Both the position numbers and the translations under genes were made by a program. This document shows positions 51,872 through 61,339 of a stretch of 64,000 nt of DNA, piece by piece (the stretch's first letter is position 1; each line of letters opens with the position of its first letter). The notes beneath the pieces are model-generated. The model did not search any database. It had not been told where the DNA came from and saw nothing but the letters and a program-made list of their open reading frames with translations. The stretch covers positions 15,190,001 to 15,254,000 of the forward strand of contig NC_053200.1 of assembly GCF_905163445.1 (NCBI RefSeq). The letters run 5' to 3'. This stretch comes from Pararge aegeria. Lineage: Eukaryota; Arthropoda; Insecta; Lepidoptera; Nymphalidae.

Positions 51872-52027
51872 TGTTATAAAATGTTTAAACATTTTCCATC
51901 AATGTAGGAGCACTTATAACATGTAACAGTTTCTAACAAAGTGCAACAATTGTTAACATTTGTTAGTAAATGTTTTGGTGTTATAAAATGTTTACAAACA
52001 TTTTATAACGGCAATGTGGGAGCACCA
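51872..52027. repeat. Harbinger right subterminal and terminal repeats
   Basis: Right inverted repeat 51996-52027 preceded by five AAATGTTT/AAACATTT words, including the perfect dyad aaatgtttaaacattt near 51878. 'tgtaggagcactta' near 51905 is a degenerate internal copy of the terminus. Confidence 0.85.
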
Positions 52028-52030
52028 TAA
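52028..52030. repeat. Harbinger target site duplication, right
   Basis: TAA, matching 48922-48924. Confidence 0.85.
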
Positions 52031-52081
52031 GAGAAAGAAGGGAAGCATGCGCAGTATTATCTGTGACTCCACAACAGTGGA

Positions 52082-52675
52082 GTGAAAACTTGTCTCTTAA
52101 TTGTTTACGTTTTGAATCAAATCTGGCTCGACTGTCAATCTATAGCCTCTAACACCAACACTGATGACTATGTTATTTTAATGATTGGACATAATGATAG
52201 TAACTGTAATAGACTATGTAACGATTTATACTCAGCTTTGCGAACCCTTAGTAATACTAATGTACTTTTACTCAATGTTGTTAAAAATAATTATTTGAAT
52301 GAATCCAAATTAAACTATACATTTAAGCTTATTTCAAATAATTTTAAGCATGCAAAATTTGTTCATATTGATTCTGACATAGATAACTTTTTTAAAAATA
52401 TATGTAAGGTCCTTAATAATTACGAAATTGATTGTTTGGAATACGAAAGAATGTTTTTAAGATCAGTTACCAATGCTACCAAAAAATATTATGAGAATCG
52501 CAAGAATGTCAGGCAACCAAGGAAAGGAACCATTCCTTTTTACTTTCAAAATAAAAATAAAACCTCTGTCAAATTAAACTCGGTTAGGGAAGTAAATCAA
52601 AGAAAAGGCACAATTCCATATTACTTCAATAAATCTAACGATGAGTTTAATACAACTAACATTCAAAATAAATGA
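52082..52675 (+). pseudogene. CR1 ORF1 C-terminal part, SGNH esterase-like
   Basis: Open frame of 197 codons lacking a natural start. 'DDYVILMIGHNDSNC' near residue 27-41 fits block III (GxND) of SGNH-hydrolase domains that some CR1-clade LINEs carry in ORF1. 'FKHAKFVHIDSD' further on and a basic tail with two similar words (KGTIPFYF, KGTIPYYF) are visible. The GDS block expected upstream is not in frame; an out-of-frame ICDSTT at about 52057 may be its remnant. ORF1 proteins bind element RNA. The stop overlaps the next ATG as ATGA (52672-52675). Confidence 0.6.
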
Positions 52676-53526
52676 AAGAAGCTAAAACTGTCAAAACCAA
52701 ATTTTCACGAGAATTTGGTATTCTCCACCAAAACATAGCGGGATTACTCAATAAAGTAGATAATATAGAAATCGTGATTAGTGATCTTCATATAACTAGT
52801 TCGACAAAAATTGATGTATTATGTTTGTCAGAAACTTTTTTATTATCTGGACAAGAAAGTAACCTATGTTTAAATATTTTTTCTTTAGCTTCTTGTTTCT
52901 CTAGGAAAAGCTCAAAAAGAAGAGGGGTTTGTAATCTGATTCGCCCATGGATCAAATATGAGCCTTTAGAAAGTCTGTACTGTTATGCGCGTGAAAAGGC
53001 AGATCGTCTCTGTAGAAGCGGCGTTTGCTGCATACCATGGTTATTTTATGTCAAACTTACGCTACGGTATAGTTATATGGGGCTCATCAATTCATTTAAA
53101 TAAACTTTTTATAGTACAGAAAAAATGTATCAGAAGCATTCTCCTAATGCATCCTACTGAATCATGCAGATCTGTATTTAAAAAAATAAAATACTAACTT
53201 TACCTTCCTTATACATATATGAGGTATGTGTATTCGTACATAGAAATATTGAGTATTTTGAAAAGAAGACTGATTTAAACCCAAAAAGTATCACGCGATA
53301 TCCAAATAAATTAGTAATACCAAAATACCGACTTGCACTGACTTTAAAATCGCCTTATGCAATGAGCTGCCAAATATATAATAAAATTGAAATAAATATA
53401 AAAAAAACTACCCTTGAAAACCTTTAAAAGGAAACTGTTTCTTTGGTTGTGTGACAAATCATTTTATACCATCGCAGAATACCTTAACTGCTATGGTTAT
53501 CATGAAATATCTGTGGTCCCTGCTTA
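52672..53526 (+). pseudogene. CR1 ORF2 remnant: endonuclease start plus RT end
   Basis: Residues from 52672: 'FGILHQNIAGLLNKVDNIEI' and 'KIDVLCLSETFL' are the opening of an apurinic-like endonuclease (N of QN and E of SET being metal-site positions). 'SCFSRKSSKRRG' and 'IKYEPLESLYCYARE' continue it. Near 52985 the sequence jumps to the RT C-terminal region in another frame ('AYHGYFMSNLRYGIVIWGSS', 'FIVQKKCIRSILLMHPTESC', stop at 53197), then continues, frameshifted, through 'LPSLYIYEVCVFVHRNIEYF'-like codons to a stop near 53526. The catalytic FADD region is deleted. Non-functional. Confidence 0.8.
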
Positions 53527-53850
53527 ATTTTGCATGTGTGACCTCAATTTTCTGACATGTTATTTAATTTAATTTTAATTGTATTTATTTGACATTCAAA
53601 CTTAGAATTGTGATTAAATAACTAATACAATGATTTAATATGACACTATAAATCTCAGAACATTATTTTATATAATTGAAAACAAATAAGATTAATATTA
53701 AGATGACTTAATGTCTAAACCAAATCTTAATGTCAAAATTTTGCATGTTAATGTATTAACAGAATATGTTGGAACTTTATATCCTAAACACCAATAATTA
53801 ACCCATATTTAGCAAAATAAATATTTCATTTCGTTTCATTTCATTTCAAA

Positions 53851-54733
53851 TATTTTGGTTTTGAGTATTTTATGTGTAGTTTATGTATTTTTTTATCAGC
53901 AGAAACAATAAATATAAAATATATGGTCAGCAGCAATGCTTGCAGATTTCTGTTGGTCAATTCGCCGAGTAACTCCAATAGAAACAATGAAAAGGAAAAA
54001 AAACTACAAAATAACAAATTTTCTCACCATATAATGAGATAGCTGACCTATATTTGTTCATTTTGTGACTATAATTTAGGATTTTTCAATATAAAACTTA
54101 GACTGTAATATTTATTCATTTCGTTATAATAATTGATGTTTTAATAATATTATTTGTTAATTAAATAAATATTATATTGGAAATCTACGTTTGCTACCTA
54201 ATTGTATGTCAGATGCCGTGTTTAGAGCATAAATTATGAAGAATTCATACATGAAAACAAGAGGAGAAAAAATTATTTTGACATTGAGCTAAAAACAAGT
54301 TTTCAAGTTCGGTCTTATGCATAGAATATCGGATAGTTGAGAACCTGTTCTCAGCTCATTGTTATAATAAACAGGACTAAAGTGAATCAGAACTTCATGG
54401 TAGTCGTTTCTTTAATCTTGCTAGGATGCACTAGAAACTAAATCTAAGTTTTACCGAAGTGATTAATGGTAATCTCTTAGTTTTAATAGAGAATTCAGGT
54501 TCACTATTAAACTCTCGTGGAGTGTTCTAGAACATTGTTCTGGAACATTAGCGTCACGTGACTGCTAATCTAAGGCCTCAGTACTTAATAACGGTTTGAG
54601 CTCAGTGCCGTGTTGCCAAGGTAGCGTGCTATTGGTTTGCCAAATTAGTTTTGTGCCACTTGGATACTTCCACTTTGCCTTCGTACTGCTTTGCATGCTA
54701 AGGATTAATGGGTTCTAGGAGGACGACCTCTCT
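53851..54733. other. No recognised gene; heat-shock-like site
   Basis: About 880 bp without a repeat I can name. 54526-54552 has GTGTTCTAGAACATTG then TTCTGGAACATT, two TTCnnGAA pairs separated by five bases, reminiscent of a heat-shock element but with the wrong spacing for a continuous array. Confidence 0.3.
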
Positions 54734-54978
54734 AATAAATAAATAAATATACTAAATAAATATACTACGACAATACACACATCGCCACCTAGCCCCAAAG
54801 TAAGCGTAGCTTGTGTTATGGGTACTAAGATGACTGATGAATATTTTTATGAATTAAATAAATAAATACTTAGAAGATACTTATGCTCATCACACAAACA
54901 TTTTCCAGTTGTGGGAATCGAACCCACGGCCTTGGACTCAGAAAGCAGGGTTGCTGCCCAGTGCGCCAGTCGGCCGTC
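54734..54978 (-). mobile_element. SINE S1, full length
   Basis: Reversed, with an (AATA)n tail partly duplicated ('aatatactaaataaatatac'), intact B box complement GGGAATCGAACCCAC and head end 'agtcggccgtc'. Confidence 0.85.
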
Positions 54979-54987
54979 AAATGCAGT

Positions 54988-55178
54988 GTTCTAATGCAGT
55001 GGTGAGCGTTGTGATTTTATAAGTGTAATTCCCGGGTGCGATCTCCCGCCGCGGACAAGTCAGTGTTTCGGTTCGATGTTGCGGAGAAACCGATAAGAGG
55101 TGTGGGCTTATCTACCTTACCTCTTACGGGTTAGCCTTCTACCATCTTGGACTTTATCACAACCTTGGAAGCTGCAGT
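54988..55178 (+). mobile_element. SINE S3 with central deletion
   Basis: Head 'atgcagtggtgagcgttgtg', B-box-like 'gggtgcgatctcccgccg', then a jump to 'cagtgtttcggttcgatgtt' and 'gggttagccttctaccatct'. Confidence 0.7.
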
Positions 55179-55659
55179 TTCTTTATTTTGGAAAAAGCCG
55201 TTATTACATAGATGTACTCATAATAACAATCTTATTATATACTAAACATTACCGAAATTTACATTTATATACAATAGTAGGAATTTTAAAAGCCATTAAG
55301 TGGTAAAAAAGAATAGGTAAAAGTACTGTAGTGTACCAAAGCACGGCATAGCTATCCGGACGTTACGCAACGGTTATTAATAAATGAGGCCGCAAGCAAG
55401 AAATACATGACAAAACATTTAAAGAGACACCCATATAATTAAGTTTGATAAAAAAAATCTTTCATAAATTGCTAAGAATCATACAAAGATAAATTAAACT
55501 TGTATGCACTAAATAAAATATTGAATCGAAGTCACAAGTGGAACATTCCAGAGAAAGTTCAAGAAGAAACTTAAGACGCCTTATCTTGGAGCGAGGGGGG
55601 GTAACTTAAGATACATTAAGCTGTTAAAAATATCCTGAGTATTTGGCATGTTAATGTTT
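55179..55659. other. No recognised feature
   Basis: AT-rich, unassigned. Confidence 0.35.
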
Positions 55660-55948
55660 TGGCCTCATAAGGCTCACAGCGGCCGATGGAAAGAGCTACG
55701 CTTAGTGTATCTTTACGTAATCAAATCAGATATGAGGAGATCCGTAAAAGAAGTAGCTCACATAGCTCAGTGAGTGAGTCGCCAAGGTAAAGTAGCAATG
55801 GGCACCTAGCTCGGATAACTGATAGACGTTGGGGTCCCAAAATGCTGGTGACCCCGCACTGGTAAACGCAGCGTTAGACAGCCCCTAACGAGGTGGAAAG
55901 AAAACATCAAACGAGTCGCTAAGAGCCACTGGAAACAAACTGCCCCTG
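55660..55948 (+). pseudogene. RTE-like ORF C-terminal remnant
   Basis: 'cctcataaggctcacagcgg', 'gagctacgcttagtgtatct', 'gtagcaatgggcacctagct' and 'gacgttggggtcccaaaatg' follow the order of 14425-14759. Several frameshifts. Ends at the junction with LINE-A near 55948. Confidence 0.75.
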
Positions 55949-56773
55949 ACCGTTAATATTGGAAATAAAATAAATCGACGTGAACTAGCTTTTGACGACG
56001 TAAACAACTCTCTCGCTAAAGTGGTACAGTGGTTTGAAGCTAATAATTTGGTTCTTAACGGAAAAAAAACCAAGTGTATAAAATTCACTTTACCTAATGT
56101 TAAACACGTGAAAACCACTGTACTACTTAATAATGAGGAACTGAAAATGGAGGATACGACAGTTTTTCTAGGAATAACGTTAGATTCTAAACTTCAATGG
56201 GGCCCTCATGTAAATAATTTATCGAACAGGCTTAGTTCTGCTGCCTATGCGGTAAAGAAGATACGCCATATGACCGACGTAGAAACTGCTAGACTGGTAT
56301 ATTTTAGTTACTTTCACAGCATTATGTCATATGGAATTTTATTTTGGGGTAATGCTGCTGATATTAGCACTATTTTCGTGCTGCAGAAGAGGGCTGTTCG
56401 TTCTATCTACAAAATGGGTCCGAGAGAGTCATTGAGAGATAAATTTAAAGATTTTAAAATAATGACAGTGTATAGTCAGTACATATTTGAAAATTTAATG
56501 TACGTCCATAAAAACATTTCTAAATTTATGAAAAAATGTGACTGCAATAATTTAAACATTAGAAGTAAGAATAAACTTACAGTGCAATATACTAGGTTAC
56601 ATAAAATTCATAATTCGTTTAAAGGAAATTGCATACAATTCTACAATAAACTACCAATTGACATCTTGGAGATGTCTCTTAAAAAGTTCAAAGTTTGTAT
56701 TAAACGTAAGCTTATAGAAAAGTCCTATTATAGTATAAAGGACTACGAAAACGATAAAAAAGCTTGGGTGTAA
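55949..56773 (+). pseudogene. LINE-A reverse transcriptase C-terminal half
   Basis: One open frame of about 275 codons, from 'VNIGNKINRRELAFDDVNNS' to the stop after DYENDKKAWV at 56773. It covers the last RT blocks and the C-terminal region: 'VVQWFEANNLVLNGKKTKCI' and 'TTVFLGITLDSKLQWGPHV' (RT motifs 6-7), then 'YFSYFHSIMSYGILFWGNAA', 'FVLQKRAVRSIYKM', and 'NKLPIDILEMSLKKFKVC'. The FADD catalytic block lies just upstream of the break and is absent, so it is inactive. It fits the CR1/Jockey group. The uninterrupted frame suggests a young copy. The in-frame ATG at 56021 or the GTG before it is not a real start. Confidence 0.88.
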
Positions 56774-57045
56774 ATTATTGCTCTAACCAGGTTGCTCTTC
56801 TAATAATTTAAAATGACATTGTGAGATGGCGATAACAAAAAAAAAAACACCCGGCTAAGTTTGTTGTGGGCTTCATCTTAGACCGGGACGCGTTTGGAAC
56901 CCTCGTAGCTTTAGTTTTAAGTTTACGAATGTGGTTATCGCCATCATCTCACTACCGTGTAATTTTTATGTACGCATCAAAAGTGCCACCTGTGGGGGGC
57001 CTACTTGAATAAAGATATTTTTGACTTTTGACTTTGACTTTGGAA
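56774..57045 (+). mobile_element. LINE-A 3' untranslated end, reference copy
   Basis: 'ctctaaccaggttgctcttc', 'gacattgtgagatggcgata', poly-A run, 'gtttggaaccctcgtagctt', 'acgaatgtggttatcgccat', 'cttgaataaagatatttttg' and a (TTTGAC)n tail. Used to recognise the ten or so 3' ends elsewhere in the window. Confidence 0.9.
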
Positions 57046-57167
57046 CTTCCAACAAAAGAACTACCTCCAATAATGGACTTCAATTACCTAGTTGAAGTGA
57101 TGATGTTTATGATTGTTTTGCCATACACTGACCTCGATTTCCGTCACTTGAGTAGTTATAGTCTCAG

Positions 57168-57210
57168 TTTGCCTGCTGCTGTTAAACAAAATTTAACAGT
57201 AGCAGGCAAA
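57168..57210. repeat. 19-bp inverted repeat, short hairpin
   Basis: Arms 57168-57186 and 57192-57210 (tttgcctgctgctgttaaa) match at 18 of 19, loop CAAAA. Confidence 0.9.
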
Positions 57211-57431
57211 TCGTCAGCGAGTTCAACTCAATATTTTTTTAATAAAGTAAGTATTCCCGCCACTAACGGCATCTTTGCAAATAGTAGACCTGAGAATAAT
57301 AAAGAAAATGAAGAAAACACTAAGCAAAATGCAAAATATAACATGGAATATTAAATCTGATGGATATTTTCGACATTGATATCTTAGAAAAAAAAACATT
57401 GATATTAATAAATCTATAACTGCGTCAAGCA
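57211..57431. other. No recognised feature
   Basis: A plus-strand open frame (57028-57354) runs from the LINE tail across the palindrome into this stretch and has no domain; not called. Confidence 0.35.
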
Positions 57432-57625
57432 ATGGTTTTACTGGTCCTCTACAGGACACGGGTCTCCTCTAAGAATGAGAAGGGTTTAGGCCGTAGTCCA
57501 CCACGCTGGCTAAGTTAGGATTGGTGGACTTCACACGCCGTTGAGAACTTTATGGAGAACTCTCAAGCATGCAGGTTTCCTCACGATGTTTTCTTTCACT
57601 GTTCAAAGCATGTGATAAGTGTGTT
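57432..57625 (-). mobile_element. SINE S2 3' half
   Basis: 'cctctacaggacacgggtct', 'gagaagggtttaggccgtag', 'ctctcaagcatgcaggtttc', 'tcacgatgttttctttcact'. Confidence 0.85.
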
Positions 57626-57633
57626 TTAACGGT

Positions 57634-57716
57634 CTCGTTGGTCTGGTGGTTAGACTAACGAGACAATGTTCAATTGCGGATCACAGGGTCCAGGGCTCGA
57701 ATCCCGGATCGGGCCA
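57634..57716 (+). mobile_element. tRNA-related SINE head S5
   Basis: 'tctcgttggtctggtggtta' (A box TGGTCTGGTGG) and 'cagggctcgaatcccggatc' (B box). tRNA-like but the acceptor stem and anticodon arm do not close properly, so a SINE head rather than a tRNA gene. Confidence 0.6.
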
Positions 57717-57744
57717 AATTACATAAGGTCATGTGTATTTTCTT

Positions 57745-58000
57745 TTTTTAAAGAATTTTTGGAACCAGCTCGGAGCTAGGAAGTTGGAGGTATCAGACCT
57801 CGTGCCTCGGAGAGCACGTAAAGCCGTCAGTCACTACCATTTAATTGTAGTAATAGTCGTTTTACCTACCAATCCCAATTGGAGCAGAGTGGTGGGTCTA
57901 TGCCCTAAAATCTTCTCTTCTGTTAGAGACGTGAACCGTTACACTGCCAGCAGCAATGAACCGTTATTAGGTTGCGGATGATGACGATGGTGATTTATAT
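57745..58000 (+). mobile_element. SINE-like repeat S6
   Basis: 'cagacctcgtgcctcggaga', 'gcacgtaaagccgtcagtca', 'tggagcagagtggtgggtct', 'tcttctcttctgttagagac' and a GATGATGACGATG tail. Reversed relative at 27270-27430. Confidence 0.6.
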
Positions 58001-58019
58001 ATAGATATAAATACAATTT

Positions 58020-58105
58020 GCCTTTTGAATGAATGAATGGCCTTATCGCTACATAGCGATTTCTTTCAGGCAACCAATGGCATAAAAGGAAAAAACATAG
58101 AAAAG
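58020..58105 (-). mobile_element. LINE-C 3' end
   Basis: (GAAT)n tail, 'ggccttatcgctacatagcg', 'tttctttcaggcaaccaatg', reversed. Confidence 0.65.
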
Positions 58106-58516
58106 ATCTAGGTGGTGCAATAATTTAGTTTTAAAATTATACAAATATATAAATAATATATATAAATATAACTATAATATGTATAAATACAAATAAAATA
58201 TAAACATTCATGTAATTACCAATAATTAATGTTTTGCCTTTTATATGTTTCTAGGTTACAAAGTTAAAAGAATTTCCCTACAAGCAATACGAGTACGCTA
58301 AGTCGAAGGTCACCATGCGCTTTAATTAAATATGAAAGCAAGTGTCACCGAGCGCGCTGCGGTTGCAGTGAGCGACTCCTGCTAACTTACTTGATTTGAA
58401 CCAAACCCAAGTTCGCAACTCGCATGTTCCAATATAACTTGATTACGTACTGCGAGGTACTAGGATAGTGTACAAATACCGTAAATACTTTTTGGTTCCT
58501 GACGCTAAAACGACGG
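58106..58516. other. No recognised feature
   Basis: 58280-58440 has a more balanced composition ('gtcaccgagcgcgctgcggt') and no identified repeat; the rest is AT-rich. Confidence 0.35.
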
Positions 58517-58522
58517 AGTGTG

Positions 58523-58553
<31 letters not shown>

Positions 58554-58570
58554 TTGTGTGTGTGTGTTTG

Positions 58571-58602
<32 letters not shown>
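58517..58602 (+). repeat. (GT)n microsatellite
   Basis: About 86 bp of GT repeats interrupted by TTTG and ATTTT. The open frame through it is low-complexity. Confidence 0.95.
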
Positions 58603-58930
58603 GTTTGGGAGGGGGTGTTTATGTATGTGTATGTAAAACTAACGATTCAACAAATCCTAATAACTCAAGGAAACCTGCGTGCCTGAAACTACTCCTGAAA
58701 AATCCACACATAACCAGTATGGCGAAAGAGCCAAATTAGGAGTTACAAAACTCTGAATACCTTTGTACCTTCTCATTTGTCTATTCACCGAAACTGCAAT
58801 GGAGCTAGCAGTTTTTATAAGGTTTATAAAAAGGCATATATATCAGCAATTGTTGATCGATGAACGTTGCTTAATGGCTGCAAAGCATCTATTCGATTAC
58901 TTCAACTTTCAAAGAGCGCGTTGTACGTGT

Positions 58931-59170
58931 GGCTTTGCAAACTGGTATTAGCCCGCTTCGGAGCCATATGAACGAATCGTAACAGTTAATCCATACCGCA
59001 GGCGGCGGGCCTGTGTTTGAGCACGTGTAATTACATAGCCTGCAATCCCGTAACCCTGTAATGAATCGAGCATCCGGGCGGAACGATTCGCGCATTACTG
59101 ATCTAGTTACCATCGATTTGTGGTTGATACTTCTTTGTGCTCAAAGTTCCAAACGCTAATTATTTAGGTT
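58931..59170 (+). repeat. 240-bp direct repeat, left copy
   Basis: 'catatgaacgaatcgtaaca', 'gcaggcggcgggcctgtgtt', 'gagcacgtgtaattacatag', 'gaatcgagcatccgggcgga'. Over 90 percent identical by eye to 59606-59840 in its central 150 bp. Confidence 0.85.
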
Positions 59171-59229
59171 TCTATGAAAGAGTATTGTGATTAAAGACGT
59201 GATGGCATATATCTGAAATGTGGCTGCAT

Positions 59230-59560
59230 CTACGCGTTATCAGCTTCTGCCCGCGACTGCGTCTGAGTGAACTACAGAATTGGATCGATGCCTTTGCTCT
59301 TTAACAATTTTGGATCCTACCACGGGGATTATTTGATAGATCGGTATAGGAAGTACATGTCCTTTTCCACAGCATAAGTGACATGCATACCAAATTTCAA
59401 AGCTGTCTGCCCGCGGCTTAGCTAGTAAACAATTTTCAATTTTCCCTCGGGAACTACTTAATAAATTGGAACAATAGGTAGCGTATTTTCTTTTCCGTAT
59501 CAAAGGCTACATGCATGCCAAAAAAATCCGCTCAGCCGTTAATACAAAAAGTAAATAAAG
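59230..59560 (-). repeat. H3-like repeats, two joined ends
   Basis: 'cttctgcccgcgactgcgtc' and, at about 59405, 'gtctgcccgcggcttagcta' are reversed H3-type 3' ends; 'ttccgtatcaaaggctacat' and 'ccatgcatgccaaa'-like interior words follow each. Probably an H3-like repeat inserted into or duplicated within another. Confidence 0.5.
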
Positions 59561-59605
59561 TGGTTCAATGTAATGTAAATTTGAACAAAGAAACCGTTTT
59601 AAATA

Positions 59606-59840
59606 GGCTTTGCGAACTGGCAAAGCCTATGTAAAACGCTTTAAATCCATATGAACGAATCGTAACAGTTAATGCATACCGCAGGCGGCGGGCCTGTGTT
59701 TGAGCACGTGTAATTACATAGCCTGCAATCCCGTAACCCGGTAATGAATCGAGCATCCGGGCGGAACAATTCGCACGAGCTACTGATCTAGTGGCCACCC
59801 ATTCGTTGAAGATACTTCTTCTACGTACGCTTATTCTTTC
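59606..59840 (+). repeat. 240-bp direct repeat, right copy
   Basis: Counterpart of 58931-59170 at a distance of about 680 bp. Divergence rises sharply after 'actgatctagt'. Confidence 0.85.
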
Positions 59841-60061
59841 AACATTAATTATTTTCTACATCAACAATATTTCACCACGTGCATTGACGACCTCACTGTC
59901 TCGATACGTATATTTATTTATATAAATACATTTATATATATAACCGAATTACGAAATATTGAAATATTTGGTGCATAAGTATACTTCAAAAGGAATCCCC
60001 CTGTAAAATATTAAATCAAAAGAAGCATTTACTTATGCCAACCCTATTGAAAACAGAAGAA

Positions 60062-60450
60062 TTCATACTAATATTATAAATGCGAAAGTGTGTTTGTTTG
60101 TCCATCAATAACGCAGCAAAAGAGCAACGGATTGTGTGACAGAAACTACTTTATATCCCGGAAAAATGCACATTGCCTGTGCGAAGATACGCTTACGCTT
60201 ATATCATGTTCTTTTATTTTATTTTATTTTTTCTTAATTTTTTTATGGAGGGTTTGTTTAATTCTGAACATGCCACCTTCATCGGAGCTACTTAAACTAT
60301 ATTCATTACTGCCTACGCTTAATATGTTATGTTCTTAAATCACGCAGCAACAAAGCAACGGGTTGACGTGATTTTTGTCATAGAGATAGTTTATTTGTCG
60401 TAGAGTGGCATGGGCTACTTTTACTCCCGCCAAAAAGCAAAGTTCTTATG
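60062..60450 (+). repeat. H3-like repeats, two 5' parts
   Basis: 60062-60190 opens 'tcatactaatattataaatg' then 'ccatcaataacgcagcaaaa'; 60335-60450 has 'ttaaatcacgcagcaacaaa' and 'gggttgacgtgatttttgtc'. The T-rich spacer between them is unassigned. Confidence 0.5.
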
Positions 60451-60469
60451 GGGACATAAGCTTATGATT

Positions 60470-60545
60470 ACGCTCACGCTCGCGCTCGCGCTTTCTTGCT
60501 TGCTTTCTTTCTTTCTTGCTTGCTTTCTTGCTCGCTTGTTTGCTT
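60470..60545 (+). repeat. CT/GCTT-rich simple repeat
   Basis: (GCTCGC)n then (CTTG/CTTT)n, degenerate. The minus-strand Lys/Ala/Ser-rich frame here is an artefact. Confidence 0.85.
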
Positions 60546-60611
60546 GCATTTTTCCGGTATAAAGTGTCTCTGATTTCTCTTGCCTTGATTTCTTAACCTT
60601 AACCCCTTCTC

Positions 60612-60675
60612 CATGAATAACTCTCAGGTATGTAGGTTTCCTCACGATGTTTACCTTTGTAAGTGATATTTTAAA
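60612..60675 (-). mobile_element. SINE S2 central fragment
   Basis: 'aactctcaggtatgtaggtt', 'tcctcacgatgtttaccttt', 'gtaagtgatatttta'. Confidence 0.65.
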
Positions 60676-60782
60676 TATATTTTTTTTAAAGTTAAATAAT
60701 AAATAAATTTTTAAAGATAAAATATTCTTATGAATTTTATTTATGTGTTATGTTTGTATCATGCCGACAAAGCAACGGGTTT

Positions 60783-61086
60783 GACGGCCAACTGGCGCAG
60801 TGGGCAGCGACCCTGCTTTCTGAGTTCAAGGCCGTGGGTTCGATTCCCACAACTGGAAAATATTTATGTGATGAACATGAATGTTTTTCAGTGTCTGGGT
60901 GTTTATCTGTACATTAAATAATAATATTTCTATAAATAATATACACGAATACTTATATTCGTGTATATTATTTATAGAAATATTCATCAGTCATCTTAGT
61001 ACCCATAACACAAGCTACGCTTACTTTTGGGCTAGATGGCGATGTGTGTATTGTCGTAGTATATTTATTTATTTATTATTTATTTA
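60783..61086 (+). mobile_element. SINE S1 with internal palindrome
   Basis: Full-length forward copy with intact A box (ACTGGCGCAGTGGGCAGCG) and B box (GGTTCGATTCC). Within the body, 60923-60951 is an inverted copy of 60956-60984 that other S1 copies lack. Confidence 0.9.
60923..60984. repeat. 29-bp perfect palindrome inside S1
   Basis: Arms 60923-60951 and 60956-60984 pair at all 29 positions, loop CTTA. Right arm corresponds to normal S1 sequence; the left arm is the extra copy. Confidence 0.95.
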
Positions 61087-61339
61087 TCATGTACCACGAT
61101 CCAATAGTATAGCCACTAAGAGTAATCAGTCCGCTCGAGTTAGAGGCGTATCCACAACGCAAGTAACCGTGTTTGCGTGTGAACACACGCAATTACACTC
61201 TGCAGTGTTGGTAATGAAGAGCGCACTGGAGCGGGGCAATTTGCATCTGTAACTGATCGGTAAATCAGTAGCTAGTACAGCTAAGCTCAGTATACTTTCG
61301 TAGTAACAACGAGCATATACATTCATCATCGTAATTCTT
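61087..61339. other. No recognised feature
   Basis: Balanced composition; 'gtgaacacacgcaattacac' is loosely like 'gtgaacactcgcaattaacc' at 62605 and 'gagcacgtgtaattacatag' in the 59-kb direct repeat. Confidence 0.35.

Larger units (their letters stand above)
48925..52027. mobile_element. PIF/Harbinger DNA transposon, apparently intact
   Basis: A 3,103-bp element. Terminal inverted repeats are 22 bp perfect (TGGTGCTCCCACATTGCCG...) and extend to 32 bp with one mismatch. TAA duplications flank it. It holds a DDE_Tnp_4-type transposase gene on the minus strand and a MADF/BESS DNA-binding protein gene on the plus strand, both free of stops and frameshifts, with consensus splice sites. About eleven AAATGTTT/AAACATTT words cluster in the outer 180 bp of each end (six left, five right), likely binding sites for one of its proteins. 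The intact structure implies a recent insertion. Confidence 0.92.
52031..53850 (+). mobile_element. CR1-type LINE, 5'-broken and internally deleted
   Basis: Runs from the Harbinger boundary to a (TTTCA)n tail at 53820-53848. It keeps the end of ORF1, the start of the ORF2 endonuclease, a deletion covering the rest of the endonuclease and most of the reverse transcriptase, and the ORF2 C-terminus with the 3' region. Its start may have been separated by the Harbinger insertion, but I could not identify the missing part left of 48922. Confidence 0.8.

Noticed and set aside
54526..54552. Heat-shock element
   Set aside because: The two TTCnnGAA pairs are out of 5-bp phase and no heat-shock gene follows. 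Noted in the feature list only.
57028..57354. 108-codon plus-strand ORF
   Set aside because: Begins in the LINE-A tail and runs through a palindrome.
57634..57716. tRNA gene candidate
   Set aside because: Good A and B boxes but no closing acceptor stem; a similar head lies at 36683-36748.
58468..58686. Cys/Val-rich ORF
   Set aside because: Translation of the (GT)n microsatellite.
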